Positions 49,228-57,503 of a stretch of 64,000 bases of DNA are shown piece after piece. The stretch comes from a virus. The translations under genes were made by a program, and so were the position numbers. Location of the stretch: IMG/VR virus record IMGVR_UViG_3300031576_000030, positions 1-64,000 of that record. One strand, given 5' to 3'. Position 1 is the first letter of the stretch, and every line of letters starts with the position of its first letter. The notes under the pieces were generated by a model. The model did no database searches, was not told the DNA's origin, and was given only the letters and a program-made list of their open reading frames with translations.

Positions 49228-49536
49228 ATGATATTCAATCGTTGGGAGACTTACCGTGGACACCTATTGAGCGCCCTGCCGCAGCATTTCGTGTGCGCGG
49301 AGTGCGGTGGGCGTTTCGTCCTGCGCGCCGTGGGCAACCATACCACCGCCGTCGAGTGCGCCGCCGACAATGACCACTCCGGCTTTGCCGCGCAACAGGA
49401 GTACGACGAGGCCCAGCCTCCCCTCGGCCAAGAGACTGTGCGGCAGGACGTACTTCAGGGGGCAATGGACTTCATCCCTGGCCTGAGGCGGGCGCTGAAC
49501 GAACGCGCCCGCAAGGCCCTATTTGGAGAGGACTGA
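49228..49536 (+). CDS. Zinc-type small protein
   Basis: 102 residues from the ATG at 49228, five bases after GGAGG. FVCAECGGRFVLRAV.. near residues 20-33 holds one C-x2-C pair, with Cys 45 further on. Unknown function. Confidence 0.55.
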   Translation: MIFNRWETYRGHLLSALPQHFVCAECGGRFVLRAVGNHTTAVECAADNDHSGFAAQQEYDEAQPPLGQETVRQDVLQGAMDFIPGLRRALNERARKALFGED

Positions 49537-49537
49537 C

Positions 49538-50575
49538 ATGGCGACCGACAAGCAATTCAACGAACTGATGCCGATGATGCAGGCGCAGAGCGCATCGCTC
49601 TTTCACTCCATCACCCGCGTCGAGGTGACGATCTCCCCCAACACGGACGATAAGGAGGTGTACGCCCAATCGGGACGGCTGGCGCTGACCGGTCTCGCCA
49701 TCGCAAAACTGGCGACGGCGGCGGGCATCCGCAGCGTACCCAACGAGAACTACCCCACCGACGACGGCAAGCACCCGCACTACCGATCCTGGCATTGGGC
49801 CGGTCAGTGGACGCAGCCGGACGGCATGGAACTGCAACTGGCCGGGGACTACACCCTCGATCTGCGCGAGACGGTCGAGGTGGACGGCCAGAAGATCTAC
49901 GGCCCGCGCTTCGAGAAGGCGTTGTACGACAACCGACTCAAACTGTCCTTCAGCCAGGCCAAGACCGAAAAGATGAACGAGGCGATCCGCTACCTGGACA
50001 ATCTGGTCGGCGAGGCGAAAGACACGCTCGAGGCCAAGTCCCTGGACATGACGCGGCGTGAGATGGCCGCGCGCCGCATCCACATCACTTCCCTGGCCCA
50101 GACCGGCGCGATGGATCGGGCGGTGCGCAAGTTGCTGCAACTCAAGGCCACCTACACCGCCCAGGAACTCCAGCGTCCCTTCGTCGTCTACCGCAGCCGT
50201 TTCGATTTCGATTTGATGGCCGAGCGATTGGGACCGGAGCAGACACGAATCTTGGCAATCGCGGCGGCCTCCAAGACGCTGGGCGTCGACGTCGACACCC
50301 TGAGGCAGATCGCCGCACCGCCCACCAATGGCGGCGAGTCCCCCGACACGTCGATCCCCCTGCCCTGGCGCGAAGGCAAGGCGGAAGCGGCAGACCATCT
50401 CGACGCCAAGTTGGACATCGCTCTGGTGGAGCGGGCGAAAGCCGTCATCAAGCCCTCCGCCCACCTGCGCAACCACCTCAAGAAACACTATCAGGCGGCC
50501 AAGTGGGGCGACCTGACCTACGAACAGGCGGTCGGCCTGTGGCAACACCTGGAGATGATCGATGGCGAAGTCTGA
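49538..50575 (+). CDS. Putative ssDNA annealing or recombination protein
   Basis: 345 residues. The N-terminal 80 residues (SGRLALTGLAIAKLATAAGI, then WHWAGQWTQPDGMELQL) recall annealing proteins such as RecT-like families, where a (K/L)..LA.AAGI block is common. The middle is helical with charged stretches. Position ahead of a HerA-like ATPase fits recombination. Family membership is uncertain. Confidence 0.4.
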   Translation: MATDKQFNELMPMMQAQSASLFHSITRVEVTISPNTDDKEVYAQSGRLALTGLAIAKLATAAGIRSVPNENYPTDDGKHPHYRSWHWAGQWTQPDGMELQLAGDYTLDLRETVEVDGQKIYGPRFEKALYDNRLKLSFSQAKTEKMNEAIRYLDNLVGEAKDTLEAKSLDMTRREMAARRIHITSLAQTGAMDRAVRKLLQLKATYTAQELQRPFVVYRSRFDFDLMAERLGPEQTRILAIAAASKTLGVDVDTLRQIAAPPTNGGESPDTSIPLPWREGKAEAADHLDAKLDIALVERAKAVIKPSAHLRNHLKKHYQAAKWGDLTYEQAVGLWQHLEMIDGEV

Positions 50576-51227
50576 GGTCGTTTCGCTCGATCAAGCCGTG
50601 CGTTCTCACCGATTCTCTGCCCTGAGCCGCATCATCCAGGAGGCGCGGGAGCGATCTATGAAATATACCCGCCTCTACTGGGGCGCGGTGTATGAGATCT
50701 ACCGCGACCGGCTATGGGATGCTGAGTACGAGTCTCAGGCCGACTGGATCGGCTCATTCAGCGTGGAGCCGTTCGGCCCCTCGCGGTCGATGCTGATGCA
50801 AGTCATGCAGACCTTCGACGCATTGACGCAGAACGGCCTGACGCTGCCCCAGGCCCGCGATGCCGTGGGCAGCGGCAAGACGGCCATCCTTCACGACCTG
50901 AGCAGACTCTTCAACCGCGTCGGTCGCCGCACCTTCAGCCTTAAAGCCTCGGTGCGGCGGCAGATGAAAGGCCGTAGCCTGGCGCAGGTGGTCGACGATC
51001 TGTCTCAGATGGGCGACGGCGCAGCCCGCGCGGAAGTCGGATCGTTTCTCGGACAGCACCAGGTCTTCTGCATCGACCGGGTGTGGTCGGGACGGAGTCT
51101 CCTGATACGGTTGGCGGAGAAGAACGCCAACGGCAGGAACTACTATTATGACGTAGTGATACGCCTGAGCCGCCATAGCCCGGCGGTCGAGTCGTATCTG
51201 GAAAAGAAGTTCAATCCGGTCGAATAG
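50562..51227 (+). CDS. Uncharacterised protein
   Basis: 221 residues, overlapping the gene before by 14 bases. Helical and basic (RRTFSLKASVRRQMKG), perhaps DNA-binding. No family known. It lies directly before the HerA-like ATPase with 10 bases in between. Confidence 0.55.
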   Translation: MAKSEVVSLDQAVRSHRFSALSRIIQEARERSMKYTRLYWGAVYEIYRDRLWDAEYESQADWIGSFSVEPFGPSRSMLMQVMQTFDALTQNGLTLPQARDAVGSGKTAILHDLSRLFNRVGRRTFSLKASVRRQMKGRSLAQVVDDLSQMGDGAARAEVGSFLGQHQVFCIDRVWSGRSLLIRLAEKNANGRNYYYDVVIRLSRHSPAVESYLEKKFNPVE

Positions 51228-51237
51228 AGGCGAGAGA

Positions 51238-52863
51238 ATGAATATAGGATTCAATCTACCCCAGGACATGATCACCCAGACCTTTGCCATCCTCGCCAAG
51301 CGGCGGACGGGCAAGACCTACACCGCCTCGGTCATGGCCGAGGAGATGGTCAAAGCCGAATTGCCCTTCGTCGTGCTAGACCCGACCGGGGCCTGGTGGG
51401 GGCTACGGGCCTCCGCCGATGGCAAGCGCGAGGGCCTGCCGGTGATCGTCATCGGCGGCGCGCACGGCGACCTGCCGCTGGAGGCGCATTCGGGCAGGCT
51501 GATCGCGGAGATTGTGGTCGAGCATCCAGGCTGGTACGTGATCGATCTATCGCTGAGCCAATCCAACGCGGAGCAAGACCGCTTCGCCCTGGACTTCGCC
51601 GAACGGATATATCGCCTGAAAGAAAAGCACCGTGAGCCGCTGCACCTGTTCGTCGACGAGGCCGACTCCTTTGCCCCGCAGCGGCCTATCCGAGGCCAGG
51701 AACGCATGTTGGGAGCCTACGAGTCCCTGGTGCGTCGCGGCGGCATCCGGGGGGTGGGCGTGACGCTGATCACCCAACGGCCCGCCGTGCTCAACAAGAA
51801 CGTACTCACCCAGACCGAGGTGCTGATCGTCTTGCAGATCACCGCGCCGCAAGACCAAAAGGCCATCGACGACTGGGTGCGTCAGAACGGCACAAAAGAG
51901 GAACGAGATACTCTGATGGCCTCGCTTGCCTCGCTCAAGCAGGGCGAGGCCTGGGTCTGGTCGCCGTCCTGGTTGGAGAAGTTCGAGCGGGTGAGGATCC
52001 GCCAGCGCGAGACGTTCAACTCCTCGGCCACCCCCAAGGCCGGGGAGCGGGCGGTCGTGCCGCAGCGCTTCGCCGCAGTCGACTTGGAGAAATTGCGCGC
52101 GCGAATCTTGGGTACCACGCAGCGCGTCCAGCAGGAAGACCCTCAGACGCTGCGCGAGGAGATCGCCGCCTTACGCCGACAATTGAACGCCCGCCCGACC
52201 GAGGTGCGCGAGGTGATTAAAGAGGTCTTCCCCGACGCGCTGCGCTCCAGCCTATCCGCCGCCCTGGAAGATGTCCATACCTCGCTGGAGGGTGTTGGCA
52301 CGTCTCTGTCCCATGTGGAGGCGCTGCTCCAGCCGGTAGAGGCCATCCAGCCTGCCGATCACAAGACGGTCAAGGGGCTGCGGCGCGGGGGATGGCAGAT
52401 ACTCGCCACGCTGTCGGCTTACAACAGCCTGACCCCCGCCCAACTTGCCACGCTGTCGTACATGGCGAAGTCAGGCACGTTCCAGACCTACCTCAGCCAA
52501 TTGCGCCAGTTCGGGTTCATCGAGTCAAATGGCAGGGGCCTGGCGATCACCGAACGTGGACTATTCCATTACACGGAGAATCGCGAGCCGCTGCTGCCGC
52601 CACCGGCCACCACACAGGAGATCGTCGCGGCCTGGTCGGTCAAACTCCGCAGCGGTGCGCGGCGCATGCTGGCGGCCTTGATACCCCATTATCCGCGCGG
52701 TATCAGCCGGGGTACCCTGGCGAGCGAGGCGGGCTTGCAGAAGTCGGGTACGTTCCAGACGTACCTGTCCACCTTGAAGCGCCTGGGTCTGGCCGAGACC
52801 GGAATCAACACCGTCAAGGCTAGTCCCACCTTGTTCTTGAATCGAGGAGGCAACCATGAGTGA
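51238..52863 (+). CDS. HerA-like ATPase with two winged-helix repeats
   Basis: 541 residues. Walker A is AKRRTGKTYTA (about 19-29), Walker B LHLFVDEADSF (about 136-146), and the ring-type GVTLITQRPAVLNKNVLTQTE (about 175-195) is a HerA/FtsK-type trait. A coiled coil (about 295-345) and two C-terminal winged-helix units follow, both containing KSGTFQTYLS (near 413 and 502). HerA-type enzymes translocate DNA and usually pair with NurA nuclease, which I do not see. Here it may act in recombination or packaging. Confidence 0.75.
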   Translation: MNIGFNLPQDMITQTFAILAKRRTGKTYTASVMAEEMVKAELPFVVLDPTGAWWGLRASADGKREGLPVIVIGGAHGDLPLEAHSGRLIAEIVVEHPGWYVIDLSLSQSNAEQDRFALDFAERIYRLKEKHREPLHLFVDEADSFAPQRPIRGQERMLGAYESLVRRGGIRGVGVTLITQRPAVLNKNVLTQTEVLIVLQITAPQDQKAIDDWVRQNGTKEERDTLMASLASLKQGEAWVWSPSWLEKFERVRIRQRETFNSSATPKAGERAVVPQRFAAVDLEKLRARILGTTQRVQQEDPQTLREEIAALRRQLNARPTEVREVIKEVFPDALRSSLSAALEDVHTSLEGVGTSLSHVEALLQPVEAIQPADHKTVKGLRRGGWQILATLSAYNSLTPAQLATLSYMAKSGTFQTYLSQLRQFGFIESNGRGLAITERGLFHYTENREPLLPPPATTQEIVAAWSVKLRSGARRMLAALIPHYPRGISRGTLASEAGLQKSGTFQTYLSTLKRLGLAETGINTVKASPTLFLNRGGNHE

Positions 52864-53263
52864 AAAAATTTACCTCGGCCATCGGGGGGAGGATGGCTCT
52901 CTTGAAGTAGAAGTCTTCGACCGAGACCGGAAAATTATCCAGCCCCTGCGCCACGTGGGCATCCACAGCCCGGATGGTTTCGAGTGGGGGTATGGCGGAT
53001 CGGGCCCGGCAGACCTGGCCCTGTCCATCCTGGCCGACTTGTTCGACGAGGCGCTGCCGCTGTATGTGAACGCCAGCCGTGCCTGGGAGAAGACCGAGTG
53101 GCGCGACCAGGTGACAGACTGGAAGGCATGGCGTTACCACCAGGAGTTCAAATGGAAGTTCGTCGGCAGGCTCGGCCACTTCGATTGGCGACTGTCTTCG
53201 CTGTCCATCCTGGATTGGTTGGGCATCCGCAGTCTGTGGCCCGGCCCGTCGCGCATGGATTGA
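52856..53263 (+). CDS. DUF6166-type protein
   Basis: 135 residues. HSPDGFEWGYGGSGPADLALSIL (about 38-60, quoted in part as core) followed by W..HQEFKWKFV is the DUF6166 pattern, common in phage and bacterial proteins of unknown function. It ends in TGA at 53261-53263, behind which the same frame is open as a zinc ribbon for 55 codons. Confidence 0.65.
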   Translation: MSEKIYLGHRGEDGSLEVEVFDRDRKIIQPLRHVGIHSPDGFEWGYGGSGPADLALSILADLFDEALPLYVNASRAWEKTEWRDQVTDWKAWRYHQEFKWKFVGRLGHFDWRLSSLSILDWLGIRSLWPGPSRMD

Positions 53264-53431
53264 CCCAAAAAATTCCCGCCCTGCCCGAAATGCGGTCGCA
53301 AGGGCTTGCACTATCCCGACCATCCCCATGCCCGTGGCTTCAAGGACTACGACCGCCTGGTCTGCCGCTTCTGCAAGACCCGGTTCAAGATCACGATAAA
53401 GGAAAAGAAAGGCAGGGACAAGACACAATGA
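53264..53431 (+). CDS. Zinc-ribbon frame without a start codon
   Basis: 55 codons, directly after the TGA of the preceding gene. It begins PKKFPPCPKCGRKGLHYP and contains CPKCG and VCRFCKTRFK, a textbook zinc ribbon, and its TGA overlaps the next ATG (ATGA). No ATG, GTG or TTG lies in frame before the first Cys. A TTG at 53260 is in another frame; deleting one C of the CCC would join it. Either the UGA is read through or one base is miscalled or inserted. Confidence 0.6.
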   Translation, partial: PKKFPPCPKCGRKGLHYPDHPHARGFKDYDRLVCRFCKTRFKITIKEKKGRDKTQ

Positions 53432-53868
53432 AACTCACCCGGAACCTGATTCATTCGATTTTGCGCCACGCGGGTTTCCCCAGAGCGACGGCAAAGACTC
53501 TGCCATCGGGCTGGCAGAGATGGTCGAAGGGATACATCACCTTGAAGATTGTTCCCGACCCCATCAACGATCACGTTGCGTTACAGTATTCCACCGATCC
53601 GAGCGACAAAGCCATGCTGGAGCGCTACCGGGAGGCGCTCGCCCGACGCAATGTTGAGTCGTTCATCCAGACCTATTATCCGAAAACGCCTTGGGAGTAC
53701 CATACGCTTTACATCAAGATGGAATCGGATGTTGAAGGCGGTAGACACGAGTGCCCGACGTGCAAGCAGGTGTTCTCCACACGCCGAGGCCTATCCGCCC
53801 ACCACACTTGGAAGCACCTCCCACCCTTTCAGGAATCTAATCAGGATAGGCCAGGGCACGACAAATGA
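53428..53868 (+). CDS. Protein with one classical C2H2 zinc finger
   Basis: 146 residues from the ATG at 53428. Residues about 108-130 read ECPTCKQVFSTRRGLSAHHT followed by WKH: C-x2-C-x3-F-x5-L-x2-H-x4-H, the classic C2H2 spacing. The rest has a helical core with no known family. Probable DNA or RNA binder. Confidence 0.65.
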   Translation: MKLTRNLIHSILRHAGFPRATAKTLPSGWQRWSKGYITLKIVPDPINDHVALQYSTDPSDKAMLERYREALARRNVESFIQTYYPKTPWEYHTLYIKMESDVEGGRHECPTCKQVFSTRRGLSAHHTWKHLPPFQESNQDRPGHDK

Positions 53869-53963
53869 CACCCTACCTCACCGGTCTATACTGGCTCACC
53901 ATCCGGCCCGAATACGAGCCGACTCGTCCGGTTCGCGCTCACAAGAAAGGCATCACCCCATGA
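53865..53963 (+). CDS. Short coupled ORF
   Basis: 32 residues, basic and Tyr-rich. Its ATG overlaps the previous stop (ATGA) and its own TGA overlaps the next ATG (ATGATG). Such double coupling makes it likely to be translated though it may serve only to bring ribosomes onward. Confidence 0.4.
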   Translation: MTPYLTGLYWLTIRPEYEPTRPVRAHKKGITP

Positions 53964-54088
53964 TGGATGCCTATGCCCTGGGGTTTTTCCACGGGGTGTT
54001 GGGTTGCCTGGCATCCTACGTGATCGCCACCGTCGTGACGGGCTTGGCCTGGTTCGAGTGGATGAAACACAAAGCGTCGGTGAGATGA
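53960..54088 (+). CDS. Small membrane protein
   Basis: 42 residues. HGVLGCLASYVIATVVTGLAW is one membrane helix, ended by a charged tail. Coupled to neighbours through overlapping ATGA at both ends. Confidence 0.5.
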   Translation: MMDAYALGFFHGVLGCLASYVIATVVTGLAWFEWMKHKASVR

Positions 54089-54501
54089 AGTTCCCTCCCG
54101 ATGCGCGGTTATCCGCCTGGCGCATCCGCGTCCCACCGCTGGCGAGCGATGACAGTTATGGCAACAACGGCGCATTCCTGGTGCCGGGGCCGCATCGGGT
54201 GGCGCTGCAGGTGATCGCTTCCGATGGAATGGGGTGGGATCACGTCAGCGTCAGCCCTCAAGCGCCGCGAACCCCTTTATGGGACGAGATGGACTTCGTG
54301 AAGTCCATCTTTTGGGACGACAAAGAGGCCGTCATGCAACTGCACCCGCCCCGATCTACTTGGGTAAATAACCATCCGTATGTGTTGCACCTATGGCGAC
54401 CTCTGGGCGGGATAGAGATTCCGCTGCCGCCTGAGAACCTGGTGGGGATCAAAGCGGCGGGTACATTCGACGTCAAGTTCAGTGCAACACGATCATCTTA
54501 A
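54085..54501 (+). CDS. DUF7694-type protein
   Basis: 138 residues from the ATG at 54085. WDHVSVSPQ, TPLWDEMDFVKSIFWDD, MQLHPPRSTWVNNHPYVLHLW follow a conserved phage pattern (WDHVSVS..P.W.EM..VK..FWD..E.V.Q.HPP.S..VN.HP..LHLW) of unknown function. The His and Asp residues could bind a metal. Confidence 0.65.
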   Translation: MKFPPDARLSAWRIRVPPLASDDSYGNNGAFLVPGPHRVALQVIASDGMGWDHVSVSPQAPRTPLWDEMDFVKSIFWDDKEAVMQLHPPRSTWVNNHPYVLHLWRPLGGIEIPLPPENLVGIKAAGTFDVKFSATRSS

Positions 54502-54511
54502 GGAGGTGGAC

Positions 54512-55144
54512 ATGAACAATATCACCACGACCCAGTACGACCTGCACATCACCCTGACCGCGCCGCTGCTGGGGACACAGCCGCCCAAAGACGTGGCGAC
54601 CAAGTACCTAACCAGCCAGGTTCTCGACGCAGCCCGCTTGCCATCGAATGTAGTAGAGGTAGGCGACGACACCGTGGCCGCCGCAGACGAGTTGGAGACT
54701 CTGCCCGAACTGCTGGAGCGCGGCACGACCGCCTTCCACACCCTGGACGGTCGGCCCATCCTGTACAACTACCACGTCAAGGGCTTTCTCAAGGAGGCGG
54801 GTTCGGTCTTCAACGGCCTGCGCGGAGTCAAGAACCTGCGCTCCAAGATCGACTCGTTGGTGTTCGTGACGCCCCGACGCATCGAGTTGTACCACGACCA
54901 GCCGATGGGGATTCTGGAACGGCCTTTGCGGGCCATGACCGCCCAAGGCCCGCGCACAGCGCTCGCCCGTTCCGAGATGTTGCCGGAGGGGACACGCTTT
55001 GACTGCCTCTTGGAAGTCTACGACGGCCCGATCAGCCATCTACTGCTGACCGACCTCCTCAGTTATGGAGAAAAAAAGGGGCTGGGTCAGTGGCGGAACT
55101 CTTCCGTCTACGGCACGTTTTCCTTCGTCCTCGTCAAGCGATAG
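54512..55144 (+). CDS. Conserved phage protein of unknown function
   Basis: 210 residues from the ATG at 54512 after AAGGAGG. The blocks YNYHVKGFLKEAG, SKIDSLVFVTPRRI, ILERPLRAMTAQGPRTALA and GLGQWRNSSVYGTFSF recall a phage family whose ending G.GQW..(S)..G.F is Gly-rich as in RAMP-fold RNA-binding proteins. That likeness is weak and I do not assign a role. Last large early gene. Confidence 0.6.
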   Translation: MNNITTTQYDLHITLTAPLLGTQPPKDVATKYLTSQVLDAARLPSNVVEVGDDTVAAADELETLPELLERGTTAFHTLDGRPILYNYHVKGFLKEAGSVFNGLRGVKNLRSKIDSLVFVTPRRIELYHDQPMGILERPLRAMTAQGPRTALARSEMLPEGTRFDCLLEVYDGPISHLLLTDLLSYGEKKGLGQWRNSSVYGTFSFVLVKR

Positions 55145-55428
55145 CGAGGTATCGTATCGTGAGTGCCCGGTGTTGCATTGCGTTGCATGGGCATGGTGAG
55201 GTGGAGTGAAGCGTTGCTCTGGCAGGGTGAAGCAGGGTGTAGTCCGGCATAGCAACCGCAGAGTATGGACGAGTGTTGCGAACGCGATGTGGAGTAAGGC
55301 GCCGTTTAGCGCAGGTATAGTTCGGTGTTTCGCAGCACCAGCGAGGTTGTGCCAAGTGGAGCGAAGGCGCAGTACGGTTTGGCAGCGCGAGGGCAAAGCC
55401 AGGTGATGTACCGCTCAGGTATAGCGGG
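55145..55428. repeat. Low-complexity region with degenerate repeats
   Basis: 284 bases without a convincing gene. GTGGAGTGAAGCG-like words recur (55201, 55224, 55288, 55359) with variants such as TGTGGAGTAAGGCG and AGTGGAGCGAAGGCG. GTTGC words and AGGTATAG (55306, 55417) recur too. Spacing is irregular. Frames on both strands are open but low in complexity (plus 55206-55406, minus 55134-55604), so I do not call them genes. Confidence 0.4.
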
Positions 55429-55599
55429 GTGGGAATCACCGGCATACTGACCATAACCTTTGTGGTCTTGAAGTTAGCCCACGTGATTGATTGGTCGTGG
55501 GTGTGGGTACTTGCCCCCGCGTGGGGGACGTGCTTGCTGATACCCTTGTTCGTGGCGACTTTCATCGCCTTGACCTTCCTGTTGGAACTGCGGAAGTGA
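55429..55599 (+). CDS. Small two-span membrane protein
   Basis: 56 residues from a GTG at 55429. Residues about 1-19 and 33-52 are hydrophobic helices, with IDWSWVWVLAPAW in between. This pattern, ILKL..VI.WSW.WVLAPLW, is a widespread prophage and phage membrane peptide of unknown function. The GTG start has only a weak AGG upstream. Confidence 0.6.
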   Translation: MGITGILTITFVVLKLAHVIDWSWVWVLAPAWGTCLLIPLFVATFIALTFLLELRK

Positions 55600-55608
55600 A
55601 ACACAGTC

Positions 55609-55635
55609 GGGCCGGGAGTAAGTCATTCCCGGCCC
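55609..55635. terminator. Hairpin between convergent arms
   Basis: GGGCCGGGA (55609-55617) and TCCCGGCCC (55627-55635), loop 9 bases, located between the last early gene and the minus gene ending at 55645. Without a T run it is a weak intrinsic terminator but may stop both arms. Confidence 0.5.
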
Positions 55636-55644
55636 GCGTGGTGA

Positions 55645-56046
55645 TCAGGGCTTGCGCGATGCGGTCAGCGCATCCACCACGCCCTTGCCCAAAATCGCCA
55701 TGACCAGGAACTCACTGAGCAGGGTCACGGCGTCCTCGGGGATGCTGATGCCCACGGCGGTGAGGCCGGAAACGCCCAACTGGGCCAACACTGCGATGAG
55801 GGCCATCCTCATCTTCTGCCCCTTGAGTACCGCGATGCCACTGGAGTAGTTGGGCTTGTAAGCCCCCTCGAAGATAGCCCCCACCACCACTGCCCAGGCA
55901 GCGGTGATGGCGGTCGTCACCGCCTCCACCGGCAGGGCGATCCCGGCCCTCGGTGCCAACAGCCCCAGGGCCGTCACCACCAGAGCGACTACGACGGTCG
56001 TGACCTCGTTGCGCTTCAGGAAATTGCCAATCGCGCTTGTGCTCAT
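55645..56046 (-). CDS. Holin-like membrane protein
   Basis: 133 residues with two or three hydrophobic stretches (about 17-32, 43-60, 80-118) and a basic C-terminus. It lies downstream of the endolysin genes in a lysis block, and would form membrane lesions that release endolysin. No family-specific motif, so a phage membrane protein of other role is possible. Confidence 0.5.
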   Translation of the reverse strand: MSTSAIGNFLKRNEVTTVVVALVVTALGLLAPRAGIALPVEAVTTAITAAWAVVVGAIFEGAYKPNYSSGIAVLKGQKMRMALIAVLAQLGVSGLTAVGISIPEDAVTLLSEFLVMAILGKGVVDALTASRKP

Positions 56047-56058
56047 GTTTGCCTCCGT

Positions 56059-56586
56059 TTACTGATAGGGCAGCGCCGCACACTGTTGCGGCCTCTGCTG
56101 CCTCGGGTACTGCCTCCAGATCGGATGCCGCTCCCCACTCCAATCAAACACCAGTGGAGGCCGGTAGATACGCGGTGTTTCCCAATCCTCGGTCGGCGGC
56201 GGACACGCGCCGAACCACACCTGCCCCTGTACTCCTGTCTCAAAACCCAATCGGCGAGCCAGCCAGCGCGGCACCTCGGCCACCTCGCCGTTCACGTAGA
56301 CGTTTCGCCAGAAGTGATGCCTGGCGCTGGTGTCCAGCACCAAGCAGGGTCCAAACCAAGGCCGGTCGCTCACCCTTACCCAGGCGATGCGCCCCAAGTG
56401 CGCCGGGGACATGGCCGAGATGCCGCAACGTTGGCGATAGGGCCGCAGGTCGTACCCCCGAAACCATGCCTGATCTTCCACCGTCTGCTGCGCCCCATAA
56501 TTCACCAGAAGCCCCATCGACCACTGCGGCTGCGGCGTGAGCCAGGTCGTGACGGCAACGAGGGTCGCCAAGGTACTTGCAATCAC
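56059..56586 (-). CDS. Secreted protein, possible double-psi barrel
   Basis: 175 residues with a signal-like N-terminus (MIASTLATLVAVTTWL). Core LGRIAWVRVSDRPWFGPCLVLDTSA (quoted in part) then EVPRWLARRLGF and VWFGACPPP resembles barrel domains of RlpA-type cell-wall proteins. It is coupled to the M23 gene through a 4-base overlap. The family call is tentative. Confidence 0.45.
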   Translation of the reverse strand: MIASTLATLVAVTTWLTPQPQWSMGLLVNYGAQQTVEDQAWFRGYDLRPYRQRCGISAMSPAHLGRIAWVRVSDRPWFGPCLVLDTSARHHFWRNVYVNGEVAEVPRWLARRLGFETGVQGQVWFGACPPPTEDWETPRIYRPPLVFDWSGERHPIWRQYPRQQRPQQCAALPYQ

Positions 56587-57503
56587 TCCATCAACCAGGG
56601 CAACGGGTCCACAATTTCGGCGGGCCAGCCGGGGAGTTGCTCACCCACCACCTTTAACGTGAGGTGAAGATGATCGCCAAAGGAATTTCCGGTGTCGTCA
56701 GCCATGCCGATCTTCTGGCCGCGTACTACTATGTCCCCAACAGATACTAAGACTTGTTGAAGATGTGCCGATATAGTTTTGACTTCCTTCCCCCCGATCA
56801 CATGCCGGATGCGGATGTGGATACCGTAAGCACCCACGTCGCTATCCTGAATCCGATACACCACCCCATCCGCGCAAGCGTAGACAGGCGAACCAGCCGG
56901 CGCACGGATGTCTATTCCCTCATGCCCCGGAAAACCAAATGGCGCGTACATGGCCGGGTTCGCCCCAAAGCGTTGCGTCACGACAGGGAAATCTGTCGGC
57001 CAGGCCAGCCGCCCTTCTCCGCCACCGCCGGTGGTCAGGCGCTCCAGCACGTTGCGCCACACGTTACGGCCCGAGGTCAGGTCGAGAAAAGCGCGGTCGG
57101 GCCATATACCGGCATTCGCCTCGCGCCATACCTCGATCTCCGTGCCCGCCGTGAGCGTCTCGCCCAGGTATTGGCCGGTGGCGTCCCGAACCTTTGCCGC
57201 GCCGGTCAGCCGAGCACGGTACAACGGTTGTGGGGGTAGGGGCAATTGCCCGTCCAGTCGTCGCTTCAACTCGTCTCGCTCGGCGGTCAAGGCCACCACC
57301 TGTGCCTGTAACGCCTGATTCTCCCCTGTCTCCGGGATCTCAAACTCTGCCGGGTTCACGCCCTTGAACGTCAGGCCCACATGCAAATTTCCTACGCCGC
57401 GTGCGGCCATCGTCATCAGCCGCTCGGCCACGGCCTTGAATTCGGCCAAGACCTCGGGCGGTTCGTCCTCGATGGAACTGAGTAATGTCCAACTTCCGCT
57501 CAT
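56583..57503 (-). CDS. M23 metalloendopeptidase (endolysin)
   Basis: 306 residues. GHEGIDIRAPAGSPVYA (about 193-209) carries the first His and Asp, and SFGDHLHLTLKV (about 276-287) the HxH zinc motif of M23 lysins; TQRFG and ADGVVYRIQD lie between. An SH3-like domain (about 95-150) precedes. It cleaves peptidoglycan cross-bridges during lysis. The N-terminal 90 residues are a coiled coil, possibly for oligomer formation. Confidence 0.8.
   Translation of the reverse strand: MSGSWTLLSSIEDEPPEVLAEFKAVAERLMTMAARGVGNLHVGLTFKGVNPAEFEIPETGENQALQAQVVALTAERDELKRRLDGQLPLPPQPLYRARLTGAAKVRDATGQYLGETLTAGTEIEVWREANAGIWPDRAFLDLTSGRNVWRNVLERLTTGGGGEGRLAWPTDFPVVTQRFGANPAMYAPFGFPGHEGIDIRAPAGSPVYACADGVVYRIQDSDVGAYGIHIRIRHVIGGKEVKTISAHLQQVLVSVGDIVVRGQKIGMADDTGNSFGDHLHLTLKVVGEQLPGWPAEIVDPLPWLME

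Noticed and set aside
14325-53263. General UGA recoding by the phage
   Set aside because: Two in-frame UGA cases tempted me, but many genes end in TGA within ATGA overlaps, which needs UGA as a stop.
55134-55604. Open minus frame over the early-arm end
   Set aside because: Low complexity, no ribosome site, and it overlaps a convincing small membrane protein on the other strand.
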